In this document: one piece after another, positions 1-8,307 of the stretch
How positions within the stretch are numbered: the stretch's first letter is position 1
Layout: each line of letters opens with the position of its first letter
Assembly (NCBI GenBank): GCA_965546615.1
Contig: CBEUVQ010000005.1
Coordinates: 21,844-85,843 of the forward strand
Length of the DNA: 64,000 nt
DNA from: CBEUVQ01 sp965546615
Lineage (GTDB): Bacteria; Bacillota; Desulfotomaculia; Desulfotomaculales; Desulfohalotomaculaceae
Reading direction: 5' to 3'
Translations under genes and position numbers: made by a program
Notes under the pieces: generated by a model
Database searches by the model: none
Told to the model about the DNA's origin: nothing
The model's input: the letters and a program-made list of their open reading frames with translations, nothing else

Positions 1-125
1 ATCAAATTTTAGTGCTGAAGAACGGTCAAACAGCGGAACAAGGACGGGAAGAAGAATTGTTAAAGCGCAGAGGACTGTACTATCACATGAAGCAGCTGCA
101 GCGTCAAATATTAATAAGTGAGTAA
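1..125 (+). CDS. C-terminal tail of an ABC transporter (partial)
   Basis: An open frame enters from the left edge and stops with TAA at 123-125, giving about 40 residues. The residues ILVLKNGQTAEQGREEELL and the following GLYYHMKQLQ are the usual last strand and helix of the ATP-binding domain of MsbA/BmrA-type ABC half-transporters (the segment after the H-loop, where the family has 'vl.~G.i.E.G.h.eLl...G.Y..l...Q'). Only the very end is visible, so substrate and the presence of a fused membrane domain cannot be judged. A hairpin terminator follows directly. It is convergent with spoIVA. Confidence 0.75.
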   Translation, partial: QILVLKNGQTAEQGREEELLKRRGLYYHMKQLQRQILISE

Positions 126-140
126 TTGTGACAAAACAAA

Positions 141-186
141 AAACAAAGCTTCCGCGCAGCCGTTAAAGCCAGCGGAAGCTTTGTTT
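141..186. terminator. Bidirectional intrinsic terminator
   Basis: Perfect 15-bp inverted repeat: AAACAAAGCTTCCGC at 141-155 pairs with 172-186, with a 16-base loop. The A-rich and T-rich ends give a U-tract in both directions, so it can end both the ABC transporter transcript and the converging spoIVA transcript. Confidence 0.85.
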
Positions 187-191
187 ACTCT

Positions 192-1670
192 TTATATAAT
201 TATACAGATCAATCCACCACCACCGTCATTTACTATGCGCTGCAGCGTTTCCTGCAGTTTAACCTGAGCATTTTCCGGCATGCGATGCAGTTTGTTTTGA
301 ATACCTTCCCTTACCAGATCATGAAGACTTTTGCCAAAGATTTCGGAATTCCAAATTTTTTGCGGGTTATCATCAAATTCGTCAAGCATATAGCGCACCA
401 ATTCTTCACACTGCTTTTCAGTACCGATAATAGGGGTGATTTCGGTGGTTATGTCTGCCCGGATAACATGCAGTGACGGTGCACTGGCTTTTAGTTTTAC
501 ACCAAAGCGGCTGCCCTGACGAATCAATTCCGGCTCTTCCAGATTCATCTCGTCAAGCCTTGGTGTCACCACACCGTAACCATTCTCGCGAACTTCTTCA
601 AAAGCTTCAGCCACTTTATCCCATTCCCGCTTAGATACCGCAAAATCGCGCATCAAGCGGAAAATTTCAGCTTCGCCTTTAATTTCATAACCTGTTTCCT
701 CAGTGAGCACTTTGTAAAACAGATCTTTTTTGCCTACCATTTCAATGCTGGCAAAACCGGTACCCATATCCATACTGAGCAGATTAACTTGTTCAACAAA
801 GTCGTAATCGGCCAGAGCTTCCACCGCCGTTTCGATGTCACGCAGTCTGCGCACATGATGAACAGTGGTTTTGACAGCCTCTTCAAATTTATCCCGCAGC
901 CAGTGTTTGCTTTCCAGTTCTTCAATCCAACTTGGCAGGTTAATACTCACTTCATTTACCGGGAATTCAAAAAGAACTTGTTCCAGTATGTAAAGAATAT
1001 CTTCTTGACTTAATTCTGCTGCATTAACCGGTAATACAGGAACGTCATACTTTTCCTGCAGGCTTTCAACCAGATTTAAAACATCCTCGGAATTAGGCCG
1101 AATACTGTTCATTAAAACCACAAAAGGTTTGCCTAATTCTTTAAGTTCTTCCACCACCCGTTCTTCAGCTTCTACATAATCCTCACGATTAATGTCAGTT
1201 ATTGAGCCATCGGTAGTTACCACCACACCAATTGTTGAATGCTCGGATATAACTTTGCGCGTGCCGATTTCTGCTGCCTCTTGGAAAGGAATGGGTTCTT
1301 CAAACCATGGTGTGGTCACCATCCTCGGTCCGTCCTCTTCTTCGTAGCCCAGCGCCCCTTCCACCCGATAACCGACACAATCAACCAAACGCATTTTAAC
1401 CTGCAGGCCAGGGCTGATGGTTATATCGACAGCCTCATTCGGTACAAATTTAGGTTCGGTGGTCATAATTGTACGGCCTGCACCGCTTTGAGGTAATTCA
1501 TCTTTGGCACGTTCTCTTTCATGAGTGTTTTTAATATTGGGAAGAACAGTTAAATCCATAAACCTTTTTATAAATGTAGACTTGCCGGTACGCACACCAC
1601 CGACTACGCCCAAATAAATATCTCCTCCGGTACGTTCCGCAATATCACGGAAAAGATCTATTTTTTCCAT
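192..1670 (-). CDS. spoIVA: Stage IV sporulation protein A, coat basement ATPase
   Basis: SpoIVA is the ATPase that polymerises on the outer forespore membrane and forms the platform for the spore coat. The 492-residue product matches the usual family length and begins MEKIDLFRDIAERTGG, as family members do. The Walker A motif GGVRTGKST is at residues 24-32 and the Walker B-like LVDCVGY near residue 97; the C-terminus ends in the hydrophobic GGGGLICIII, the region that targets the protein to the forespore membrane. I chose the ATG at 1670 because it fits the family start and has a GGAGGGAG site 10 bases upstream; a GTG at 1676 is possible. Expected to be SigE-controlled in the mother cell, but I could not define a convincing SigE promoter. 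Confidence 0.97.
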   Translation of the reverse strand: MEKIDLFRDIAERTGGDIYLGVVGGVRTGKSTFIKRFMDLTVLPNIKNTHERERAKDELPQSGAGRTIMTTEPKFVPNEAVDITISPGLQVKMRLVDCVGYRVEGALGYEEEDGPRMVTTPWFEEPIPFQEAAEIGTRKVISEHSTIGVVVTTDGSITDINREDYVEAEERVVEELKELGKPFVVLMNSIRPNSEDVLNLVESLQEKYDVPVLPVNAAELSQEDILYILEQVLFEFPVNEVSINLPSWIEELESKHWLRDKFEEAVKTTVHHVRRLRDIETAVEALADYDFVEQVNLLSMDMGTGFASIEMVGKKDLFYKVLTEETGYEIKGEAEIFRLMRDFAVSKREWDKVAEAFEEVRENGYGVVTPRLDEMNLEEPELIRQGSRFGVKLKASAPSLHVIRADITTEITPIIGTEKQCEELVRYMLDEFDDNPQKIWNSEIFGKSLHDLVREGIQNKLHRMPENAQVKLQETLQRIVNDGGGGLICIII

Positions 1671-1740
1671 GCACACGCTCCCTCCTTTATAAATTATATA
1701 TAATATAAATCCTTATAGTTTTTATCGTAGATATAAAATC

Positions 1741-1815
1741 GCGCATCCCTCCTCCGCCAGCAATGAGGTTATCCGGCGTCGGGCAGTCCCGTAAAAGTGT
1801 ATTTTTTTCCAGCTG
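1741..1815 (-). other. GC-rich structured patch in the spoIVA leader
   Basis: The 430 bases between spoIVA and the MarR-like gene are very AT-rich except for this patch. Read on the minus strand it folds as a CGGG/CCCG hairpin followed by a CGCC/GGCG hairpin whose loop contains CCUC, which can pair with GAGG just 3' of it, i.e. a possible pseudoknot. It lies roughly 70-145 bases upstream of the spoIVA start. The remainder (1816-2027) is AT-rich with no feature I can support. Confidence 0.3.
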
Positions 1816-2027
1816 CATACAATAACACTATATATATATGACCGGTTAATAAAAATATGACGAGCCTGATGCAAAAAATTATTTTTATAAGCACTGGTTA
1901 ATTCTATGATGGTTAGTAGTAAAAAAATGACAATAAATAGATTTTTTTATACCAATTTATTCTTCCATATTGTGGAACACTATTAAGCCTTATCCCATAA
2001 ACTAAAGGAATAAACCGGCAAAGAAAA

Positions 2028-2069
2028 AAGTGCCTTTAAGCATAAGTAATAAACTTATGCCAGGCACTT
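2028..2069 (-). terminator. Two-part stem-loop, terminator-like on the minus strand
   Basis: AAGTGCCT (2028-2035) pairs with 2062-2069 and GCATAAGT (2040-2047) pairs with 2053-2060 around a five-base loop. On the minus strand the stem is followed by CTTTTTTCTT, so it may stop transcripts running through from gpsA. On the plus strand it forms the 5' leader of the MarR-like gene. A smaller repeat, TCTAC (2069-2073) with GTAGA (2086-2090), touches that gene's Shine-Dalgarno site. Confidence 0.55.
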
Positions 2070-2100
2070 CTACGACATTCTTAATGTAGAGGTGGTTATT

Positions 2101-2676
2101 TTGAAATGCAAAAACACATCCCACCCAACGCATAACCAGGCAAATGAGCAGGCAGCAGCATCTTTGCTGAGGCATCATCCTTGTCCTCATGACCCGAAGC
2201 TATTGCAAAGTCTGCAGATTTTAATGTATTTAAGACGTCTTTATCACAGCCTGGATGTGATGTGGGAAAAAGAGTTAATCAAATTCAACCTCACTCCGGC
2301 TCAGCTGATCAGCCTTTTCACCGTTATTACAAATGAGGGACTGTCAATGAGCAAATTAGCGGAGCTGTGCCTGTGGAATCGCTCAACAGCCAGCCGCATT
2401 GCCCGTTCACTACAAAAAAAAGAATTGATCACAATAAGCCAAGCGGACGGTAAGACATCGGCCTTAAGATCTACCTCCACGGGCCAAAGTCTTGCCGCCC
2501 GATATATAGCTGAAAGAGCCGGAGAGTTTGCTCAAAGCTTAGCAATTATCAGTGAGGAAGCGGAAAAAAGCAGCGATGTTTATCAATGGCTGAAAACTTG
2601 CATTATACAGTTAGTTGGCCAAGAAGCAGCTGATTACGTAGAATCTACTTGTAAAAATTTTAAAATGTCCACTTAA
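2101..2676 (+). CDS. MarR-like winged-helix transcriptional regulator
   Basis: A 191-residue protein with the arrangement of MarR family repressors: an N-terminal helix for dimerisation (SLQILMYLRRLYHSLDVMW), then a winged helix with recognition helix region AELCLWNRSTASRIARSLQKK at about residues 90-112 and a wing with polar residues ending in STSTGQSL. MarR proteins bind palindromic operators and respond to small ligands. I chose the TTG at 2101 because GAGGTGG lies five bases upstream; the GTG at 2092 overlaps that site. It has an unusual His/Ala/Gln-rich N-terminal 40 residues. The gene is the only plus-strand gene in the region and its end overlaps the converging gpsA end by 17 bases. 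Target genes unknown; the leader hairpin could be an autoregulatory site. Confidence 0.75.
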   Translation: MKCKNTSHPTHNQANEQAAASLLRHHPCPHDPKLLQSLQILMYLRRLYHSLDVMWEKELIKFNLTPAQLISLFTVITNEGLSMSKLAELCLWNRSTASRIARSLQKKELITISQADGKTSALRSTSTGQSLAARYIAERAGEFAQSLAIISEEAEKSSDVYQWLKTCIIQLVGQEAADYVESTCKNFKMST

Positions 2677-3694
2677 CCAGGGCTACCTCTTCGATTTCCG
2701 GTTTGCTGCTGCGCCCCATCAAATCCATTACTACCTCCCGTGCTGGGTAACCGGCAAAGAGAACTTTGTAGCTTAACTCTGTAATCGGCATTTCTATGCC
2801 GAACCGGGCGGCCAAATCTTTGGCCGCCTTGGTAGTTCTTACTCCTTCTACCACCATGTTTACACTGGCTACAGCCTGTTCCAAATTCTTACCCTTACCG
2901 ATTTCTATACCAGCGCGGCGATTGCGGCTGTGCATACTGGTACAAGTAACAATTAAATCTCCCAGCCCGGCCAAGCCGGCAAAGGTTAGCGGTACTGCGC
3001 CCATAGCCGCACCCAATCTTGTAATTTCTGCCAATCCCCGAGTCATTAATGCTGCTTTAGTATTATCGCCAAAACCCAATCCATCTGCCACACCGGTTGC
3101 CAGTGCAATGATGTTCTTTAAAGCACCGCCAAGTTCTACACCTACTACATCAGGATTGGTATAAATCCTCATAACGTTAGACATAAATAAATCCTGCACA
3201 AACTCAGCTTTATTGGTATCTTTGGAAGCCGCCACTATTGCCGTTGGAATATTTCGGCCCACTTCTTCCGCATGACTGGGACCGGAAAAAGCAACGTAAC
3301 GGTTTAATTGATTTTCTCCCGCCACTTCGGCAAAAACTTCTGACATCCGTTTTAAAGTACCTTCCTCAATACCTTTGGCTACATTGATAACCACCGCATC
3401 ATCCGGTAAATCAGGCAGTGTTTTTATTAAAGTCTCTCTAAAAGCATGAGAAGGCACGCTGTATATCACTGCTTTGGTACAAGCAAGCACTTCTTTTAAA
3501 TTAACAGTGGCAGTTATTTTTTCCGGAATACTTATTCCCGGCAAATAGCGAGGGTTTTCCCGCTGTTCATTGATACTTTTCACTGTTTTTTCATCGCGGG
3601 CCCATATTTTAACATCACATTCTTTTTTTGCCAGCTGAACAGCCAGTGCTGTTCCCCAACTTCCCGCACCAATAACAGCAACAGCTTTTTTCAT
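2660..3694 (-). CDS. gpsA: Glycerol-3-phosphate dehydrogenase [NAD(P)+]
   Basis: Reduces dihydroxyacetone phosphate to sn-glycerol 3-phosphate for phospholipid synthesis in the cytoplasm. The 344-residue product opens with the dinucleotide-binding motif VIGAGSWGTALA, has the catalytic-lysine segment GALKNIIALATG and the substrate-binding segment CTSMHSRNRRAG. It sits three bases downstream of plsY, the enzyme that uses its product, so the pair plsY-gpsA is a coherent lipid-precursor unit; der lies just upstream of both. Length and motifs are normal. No terminator directly follows; the minus-strand hairpin at 2028-2069 is the first candidate. Confidence 0.96.
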   Translation of the reverse strand: MKKAVAVIGAGSWGTALAVQLAKKECDVKIWARDEKTVKSINEQRENPRYLPGISIPEKITATVNLKEVLACTKAVIYSVPSHAFRETLIKTLPDLPDDAVVINVAKGIEEGTLKRMSEVFAEVAGENQLNRYVAFSGPSHAEEVGRNIPTAIVAASKDTNKAEFVQDLFMSNVMRIYTNPDVVGVELGGALKNIIALATGVADGLGFGDNTKAALMTRGLAEITRLGAAMGAVPLTFAGLAGLGDLIVTCTSMHSRNRRAGIEIGKGKNLEQAVASVNMVVEGVRTTKAAKDLAARFGIEMPITELSYKVLFAGYPAREVVMDLMGRSSKPEIEEVALVKWTF

Positions 3695-3697
3695 TAT

Positions 3698-4309
3698 TTA
3701 CCCCCTCCCATGATTATCTTTTTTTATGCACACTTTAAATTCCGTTCCGTTAATGATCCGTTGAATGTTGGAACGGTGCCGATAAATCGCAAAGGCCGCA
3801 ACTAATACCGCAAATACTTGATAAGGCAAGTCCATATTTAACAAAAAGAAGGCAGTTGGTACCGTAATTGCTGCCATCATCGAACTCAGTGAAACATAGC
3901 GAAACAGTGCCAAAAAGACAAGGAAAACTGTTAAGGCAGCCATTCCGGTCAGCGGAGAAAAGGCAAAGATAACCCCTCCACCGGTGGCAACTATTTTGCC
4001 GCCTTTAAATCTCAAAAAGGCAGAATAACTATGACCTAAAAGCGCACCAACCGCGGCAGCTATTTCCACACCTGTACCACCAAAGCAGTAACGGGCAATC
4101 AACACCGGCACCAGCCCTTTAGCGAAATCAACAATCAGCACCATTATTCCCGCAGTGGATCCCAGTGTTCGCCAAACGTTGGTAGTACCGATATTTCCAC
4201 TCCCGTACTGTCGAATATCAATTCCTTTCCAGCAGCGAGCCAAAATATACCCGGTCGGTATGGAGCCTAAAATATATCCAATTACAAGTGTAATGAAAAT
4301 ATTGAACAC
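3698..4309 (-). CDS. plsY: Glycerol-3-phosphate acyltransferase PlsY
   Basis: Membrane enzyme that transfers an acyl group from acyl phosphate to glycerol 3-phosphate, the first step of phosphatidic acid synthesis. The 203 residues contain about five to six membrane helices and all three family motifs: GSGNIGTTNVWRTLG (about residues 37-51), FKGGKIVATGGGV (about 100-112) and YRHRSNIQRIINGTE near the C-terminus. It is followed at three bases by gpsA and preceded at 17 bases by der, suggesting cotranscription. Confidence 0.96.
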   Translation of the reverse strand: MFNIFITLVIGYILGSIPTGYILARCWKGIDIRQYGSGNIGTTNVWRTLGSTAGIMVLIVDFAKGLVPVLIARYCFGGTGVEIAAAVGALLGHSYSAFLRFKGGKIVATGGGVIFAFSPLTGMAALTVFLVFLALFRYVSLSSMMAAITVPTAFFLLNMDLPYQVFAVLVAAFAIYRHRSNIQRIINGTEFKVCIKKDNHGRG

Positions 4310-4326
4310 GAGCTTCCTCCAAAAAA

Positions 4327-5652
4327 CTATTCTTCTTGGTCGCGCTTGCGAAAAACAAAGCGTATCGGCGTACCTTCAAACCCATATGAAGAACGGAAAA
4401 AGTTTTCCAGATAGCGCTTATACGAGAAGTGCATTAATTCCGGATCATTAACAAAAAAGATAAATGTTGGCGGTGCAACACCGGTTTGGACAGTGTAAAG
4501 TATTTTTAAACGCCTGCCTTTATCAGTAGGCGGAGGATTTTGCTGTACCGCTTCCCGAACTAACTGATTTAAACTGCTGGTAGCAATTCTCAAATTATGC
4601 TGTTCAGAAACATAATCTACCAGTTCCAAGATTTTCGGCACTCTTTTTTTGGTCAGTGCAGAAATATAGATAGTCGGTGCATACTGAATGAAACCAAGCG
4701 CTTCTCTTATTTGCTCGTTGTAACGAAGGATGGTTTTATCATCCTTTTTAATTAAATCCCATTTGTTAATCACCAAGATAATCGCTCTGCCTTTTTCTTC
4801 CGCATAACCGACAATGCGTTTATCCTGCTCGGTAACACCATCCTCTGCATCAATAACCATTAACACCACATCAGAGCGATCCACCGCCCGCAGCGAGCGA
4901 ATAACACTATAGCGTTCAGTAGGTTCTTCAATGCGCTTACGACGACGCATCCCCGCAGTGTCAATAAGCACATAGTGTTTGCCGTCCCTCTCAATAAAAG
5001 TGTCAATGGCATCTCTGGTGGTGCCGGGAATATTGCTGACAATTACCCTTTCTTCACCACAAACAGCATTAACTAATGTAGATTTACCAACATTAGGACG
5101 ACCGATTACCGCAATTTTAATTACGTCTTTATCATACTCTTCCTGCTGGATCGGTGGTAACAGTTCAACTACTTTATCCAGCAGTTCGCCGGTATTCATG
5201 CCTTCAGAAGCAGAAACCGGCAAAGGTTCACCCAGCCCCAGTTCAAAGAAATCATAATAAGGAATGGCAGCAGCATCAAAATTCTCTACTTTATTTGCTA
5301 CCAGTAAAACCGGCTTATTTGTCCTTCTCAGCACAGCCGCAACATCACGATCAGTAGGGCTGATGCCGGCCCGAGCATCTACCACAAACAAAATTACATC
5401 AGCCTCTTTGATGGCCAGCTCTGCCTGCTGCCTAACGTGAGCGGTAAAATCATCAATTTCATTGAACTCAATTCCGCCGGTATCGATGACGGTAAATGCA
5501 CGCCCATTCCAATCAGCATCGTGATACAATCGGTCTCTTGTCACGCCGGGCTGATCTTCAACAATTGCCACCCGCCCGCGAATAATGCGATTAAACAGGG
5601 TAGATTTGCCAACATTAGGGCGGCCAACAATGGCCACGATTGGTTTCGGCAA
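4327..5652 (-). CDS. der: Ribosome-assembly GTPase Der (EngA)
   Basis: Double-GTPase needed for 50S subunit maturation. The 441 residues contain two G domains, each opening with GRPNVGKSTL (about residues 9-18 and 184-193), with switch motifs DTGGIE and DTAGMR, the guanine-specificity motif NKWD in the second domain, and a C-terminal KH-like domain. In the first domain the specificity motif reads NKVE rather than the common NKVD, a mild change. The start is a TTG at 5652 giving MPKPIVAIVGRP, the family start. It appears to be the first gene of der-plsY-gpsA. Confidence 0.97.
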   Translation of the reverse strand: MPKPIVAIVGRPNVGKSTLFNRIIRGRVAIVEDQPGVTRDRLYHDADWNGRAFTVIDTGGIEFNEIDDFTAHVRQQAELAIKEADVILFVVDARAGISPTDRDVAAVLRRTNKPVLLVANKVENFDAAAIPYYDFFELGLGEPLPVSASEGMNTGELLDKVVELLPPIQQEEYDKDVIKIAVIGRPNVGKSTLVNAVCGEERVIVSNIPGTTRDAIDTFIERDGKHYVLIDTAGMRRRKRIEEPTERYSVIRSLRAVDRSDVVLMVIDAEDGVTEQDKRIVGYAEEKGRAIILVINKWDLIKKDDKTILRYNEQIREALGFIQYAPTIYISALTKKRVPKILELVDYVSEQHNLRIATSSLNQLVREAVQQNPPPTDKGRRLKILYTVQTGVAPPTFIFFVNDPELMHFSYKRYLENFFRSSYGFEGTPIRFVFRKRDQEE

Positions 5653-5790
5653 ATCAGTTCACAACCTTTCCCTTAAGATTATAGAAAAACTTGGCTTGCG
5701 TCGAATTTTAAAAACAATCGACGAAAACCGCAATTTTACACTGTAATTGGTAATATATGCTAGTTTAAGTTTGCACTTAATTCAACTGTT

Positions 5791-7101
5791 TTAACCCTTT
5801 GTTATCATTTTAATGAAATCATACGGGGTATCAATCGACAGTATCCTTACGTTTAATTTTCTTTCCACCTCATCAACTGTGATATCATCCAAAAAAATAT
5901 TTTCCGTTTGATCTTTAAGCATTGCATGAGGAATAAGCAGCAGTTCGCCTAAATCCCTGCCCTCCAGATGCTGCAGCAAATCAGTACCCGTTAAAAGCCC
6001 CGCTACCGTCACCGTTTCCCCGAAAAAGCGATTGGGCACGCAGTAAAGCGTAATATCAAGCCCTTCAATTTGGTTTAACCTTTCAATTATCGGCTTGATA
6101 AAGCCGTAAGCTGAAACTCCGGTGACAGCGGAAACCTTTTTCGGTTGATCAAGTTTCAACGGCAGATGCCGTTCTGCATCTGCCCATTGGTCCAAAAATA
6201 TTCTGGTCATACCTACGCCGTTTTCAATCTGAGGATAATCTGCATAATATTCATCCGGCGGAATAGCCACATCTGCTTCAATATAAAATTCATCAGAAGC
6301 AAACACAAATGGATAGTCAAATTCAGCCAAAAATCGCTGCTGCATCTTTTCAATTTGTTTTACTACCGCTAATGCTTCTTGCCGGTTAAATACCCGAACA
6401 GATGCCAATCCCTCCCGGTATTTAGTCAAACCGACCGGCACTACTGCCAGCGACCTTACCTGAGGCCAAAATTGAGATAATTCGTTTATCGTGCGCTCCA
6501 ACTCTTTGCCGTCATTTACGCCCGGAACCAGCACTACTTGTGTATGCATTTCAATACCGGCTGCCGCCAGCGCATTGAGCTGGTTCATAATATCGGCCGC
6601 TTTCGGGTTGGTCATCATCTTTCTTCTCAGCTCGGGGTTAGTGGTATGTACCGAAACATATAACGGGCTCAACTTCTGATTTATAATGCGCTGAAGTTCG
6701 GCATCGCTGATATTGGTCAGCGTAACAAAACTGGCGTTTAAAAAAGAAGTGCGGTAGTCGTCATCTTTTACATACAATGATTTGCGCATATTTGGCGGCA
6801 TTTGATCGACAAAACAAAAGATGCATTTGTTGCGGCACCTTTTCAAGCCGCCTAAAGTATCATCGCCAAATTCCAGTCCTAAATCTTCCCCAAAGTCTTT
6901 TTCTATTTCCATCAACCATTCTTCACCATCAGTGGTTACTAATTTAACAGTTATTTCATCATCTGCGGTGAGAAAACGGTAATCGATAATATCATTAACC
7001 TTTTGACCGTTAATTTCGACAACTCTGTCGCCAGGATTAATTTCCAGTTCTTCTGCTATGCTGTTTGGTTTAATGTCATATACTTCCAATCCTTCTGCCA
7101 T
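5791..7101 (-). CDS. DUF512 radical-SAM protein with N-terminal PDZ domain
   Basis: A 436-residue protein of a widespread Bacillota/cyanobacterial family of unknown function. Visible parts: an N-terminal PDZ-like domain (about residues 1-65, with NPGDRVVEINGQKV), a radical-SAM-type cysteine motif CRNKCIFCF (CxxxCxxC, about residues 88-96) that should bind a [4Fe-4S] cluster, and the C-terminal DUF512 domain. The ATG at 7101 has GGAGGAAG four bases upstream and begins MAEGLEVYDIKPNS. It lies next to der, a pairing common in Bacillota. The reaction is not known. Confidence 0.88.
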   Translation of the reverse strand: MAEGLEVYDIKPNSIAEELEINPGDRVVEINGQKVNDIIDYRFLTADDEITVKLVTTDGEEWLMEIEKDFGEDLGLEFGDDTLGGLKRCRNKCIFCFVDQMPPNMRKSLYVKDDDYRTSFLNASFVTLTNISDAELQRIINQKLSPLYVSVHTTNPELRRKMMTNPKAADIMNQLNALAAAGIEMHTQVVLVPGVNDGKELERTINELSQFWPQVRSLAVVPVGLTKYREGLASVRVFNRQEALAVVKQIEKMQQRFLAEFDYPFVFASDEFYIEADVAIPPDEYYADYPQIENGVGMTRIFLDQWADAERHLPLKLDQPKKVSAVTGVSAYGFIKPIIERLNQIEGLDITLYCVPNRFFGETVTVAGLLTGTDLLQHLEGRDLGELLLIPHAMLKDQTENIFLDDITVDEVERKLNVRILSIDTPYDFIKMITKG

Positions 7102-7159
7102 AACTTCCTCCATTCATTACTTCATAAATTATCTAACACCTGGCAAAATTAGTCAAGCA

Positions 7160-7351
7160 CTAGTGCTTAACTATTATTAATGTCCGCGGTGTAATTTCAT
7201 GAACCATAGCATCTAAAATATTGGCCATCCGTCCGGCCATTTCTTGCATTTCATCTTCATTTTTGACATAAAAAATCGGCATTCCACCACCAACCTCGTC
7301 ATTATCAGTGGTAATCGCCGCTAAAATTACACCGTTAATTTCTGTAGTCAT
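7160..7351 (-). CDS. Small capping-type subunit for YIEGIA
   Basis: A 63-residue protein starting MTTEINGVILAAITTDNDEV. I recognise it as the short partner that accompanies YIEGIA-family membrane proteins in spore formers; it is directly downstream of the YIEGIA gene here (29-base gap). It has no membrane segment and looks like a single small alpha/beta domain. Its biochemical role is not established; a regulatory or capping role is taken from the family name only. Confidence 0.75.
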   Translation of the reverse strand: MTTEINGVILAAITTDNDEVGGGMPIFYVKNEDEMQEMAGRMANILDAMVHEITPRTLIIVKH

Positions 7352-7380
7352 CTTTGTACACCTCGTTAATTTTCAAGATG

Positions 7381-8298
7381 TTAATCAGAGGCATAACGTC
7401 CTGCTTTTGTAGCTAAAGGTTTACTGTAAGAAGCTTCTAAAACGGGCGTCCGGTTTACTGCCTCTACCAAAGCAGCAATATCCTTCTCCACCGGCATAAT
7501 ATACATTGCCACTCTCCCGGTTTCCGGGTTTTTACGCAAAATGGGGCTGTATTCCGGAATATCAATATCTTTTTTGCAGCCCAATATTACACCGGCAGTA
7601 TGCGCAATAACCATACGCTGACCAATATCATGAATGGTAGCCCGAGCGTTATCATTTTTTGGATGAATCATTACCGCTAAGCCATCTTTTAATATTTCTT
7701 CCCGCCGACTTTTTAAACCGATATTCATCAGCGCAATATCTTCCACAAATAGAGTCGGGCCTTCAAAATGCATTTTTGCCGGTCGAACTTCACAAATATC
7801 GCCAAGCACTTTGCCGGTCATATACAGTCTGCTGATTGCCATTGTAATTAAGCCTACAACTATACCAATATACCACCCGATGCCGGCCATTAAGCCAATT
7901 TGCACAGCAAGCGCAGTAATAAACGACGAAATCATCACCAAATAATTGCGTCCTTCAAAAGTACGGGCAATTCCTTCAATATAGTCTTTACCCCGCTGAA
8001 TAAGTTCTGATTCCTCCAAACTTTCCAAGGTGCTTCTTTCCTGGGTACGAATTTCTCTGAATTGTTGGGCCGCCAAAGCCAGAAACGTAAAGGCTGTAAA
8101 CTCTTTTTCAATAACGGCGGGTACCGCCATTGCCCCCAAGGCTGAAGCAATAAACCCCAGGGACAAGTGGACAATATACCCATGTGGATAGCCGGGATAT
8201 TGACGATAATCAACACGCAGCAGAACCATCCTTGTGATTGTGCCGGTTAAAGTTCCGATAGCAATAATTAAAAGATAGCCCTGCAGCTGCACAAACAA
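7381..8298 (-). CDS. YIEGIA-family sporulation membrane protein
   Basis: A 305-residue membrane protein with four or five hydrophobic segments in its first 170 residues and a soluble C-terminal half. It contains the family-naming string in KDYIEGIARTFEGRNY (about residues 107-122). These proteins occur in endospore formers and are associated with sporulation, but a precise function is not established. It lies 9 bases after the SpoIIP-like gene and 29 bases before its small partner, so the four genes from 10402 to 7160 probably form one operon. Confidence 0.85.
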   Translation of the reverse strand: MFVQLQGYLLIIAIGTLTGTITRMVLLRVDYRQYPGYPHGYIVHLSLGFIASALGAMAVPAVIEKEFTAFTFLALAAQQFREIRTQERSTLESLEESELIQRGKDYIEGIARTFEGRNYLVMISSFITALAVQIGLMAGIGWYIGIVVGLITMAISRLYMTGKVLGDICEVRPAKMHFEGPTLFVEDIALMNIGLKSRREEILKDGLAVMIHPKNDNARATIHDIGQRMVIAHTAGVILGCKKDIDIPEYSPILRKNPETGRVAMYIMPVEKDIAALVEAVNRTPVLEASYSKPLATKAGRYASD

Positions 8299-8307
8299 TT
8301 CCCCCCA

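Noticed and set aside
1741..1815. Possible ydaO (c-di-AMP) riboswitch
   Set aside because: A few bases recall the 3' half of ydaO aptamers but the conserved 5' half is not present in the AT-rich DNA upstream.
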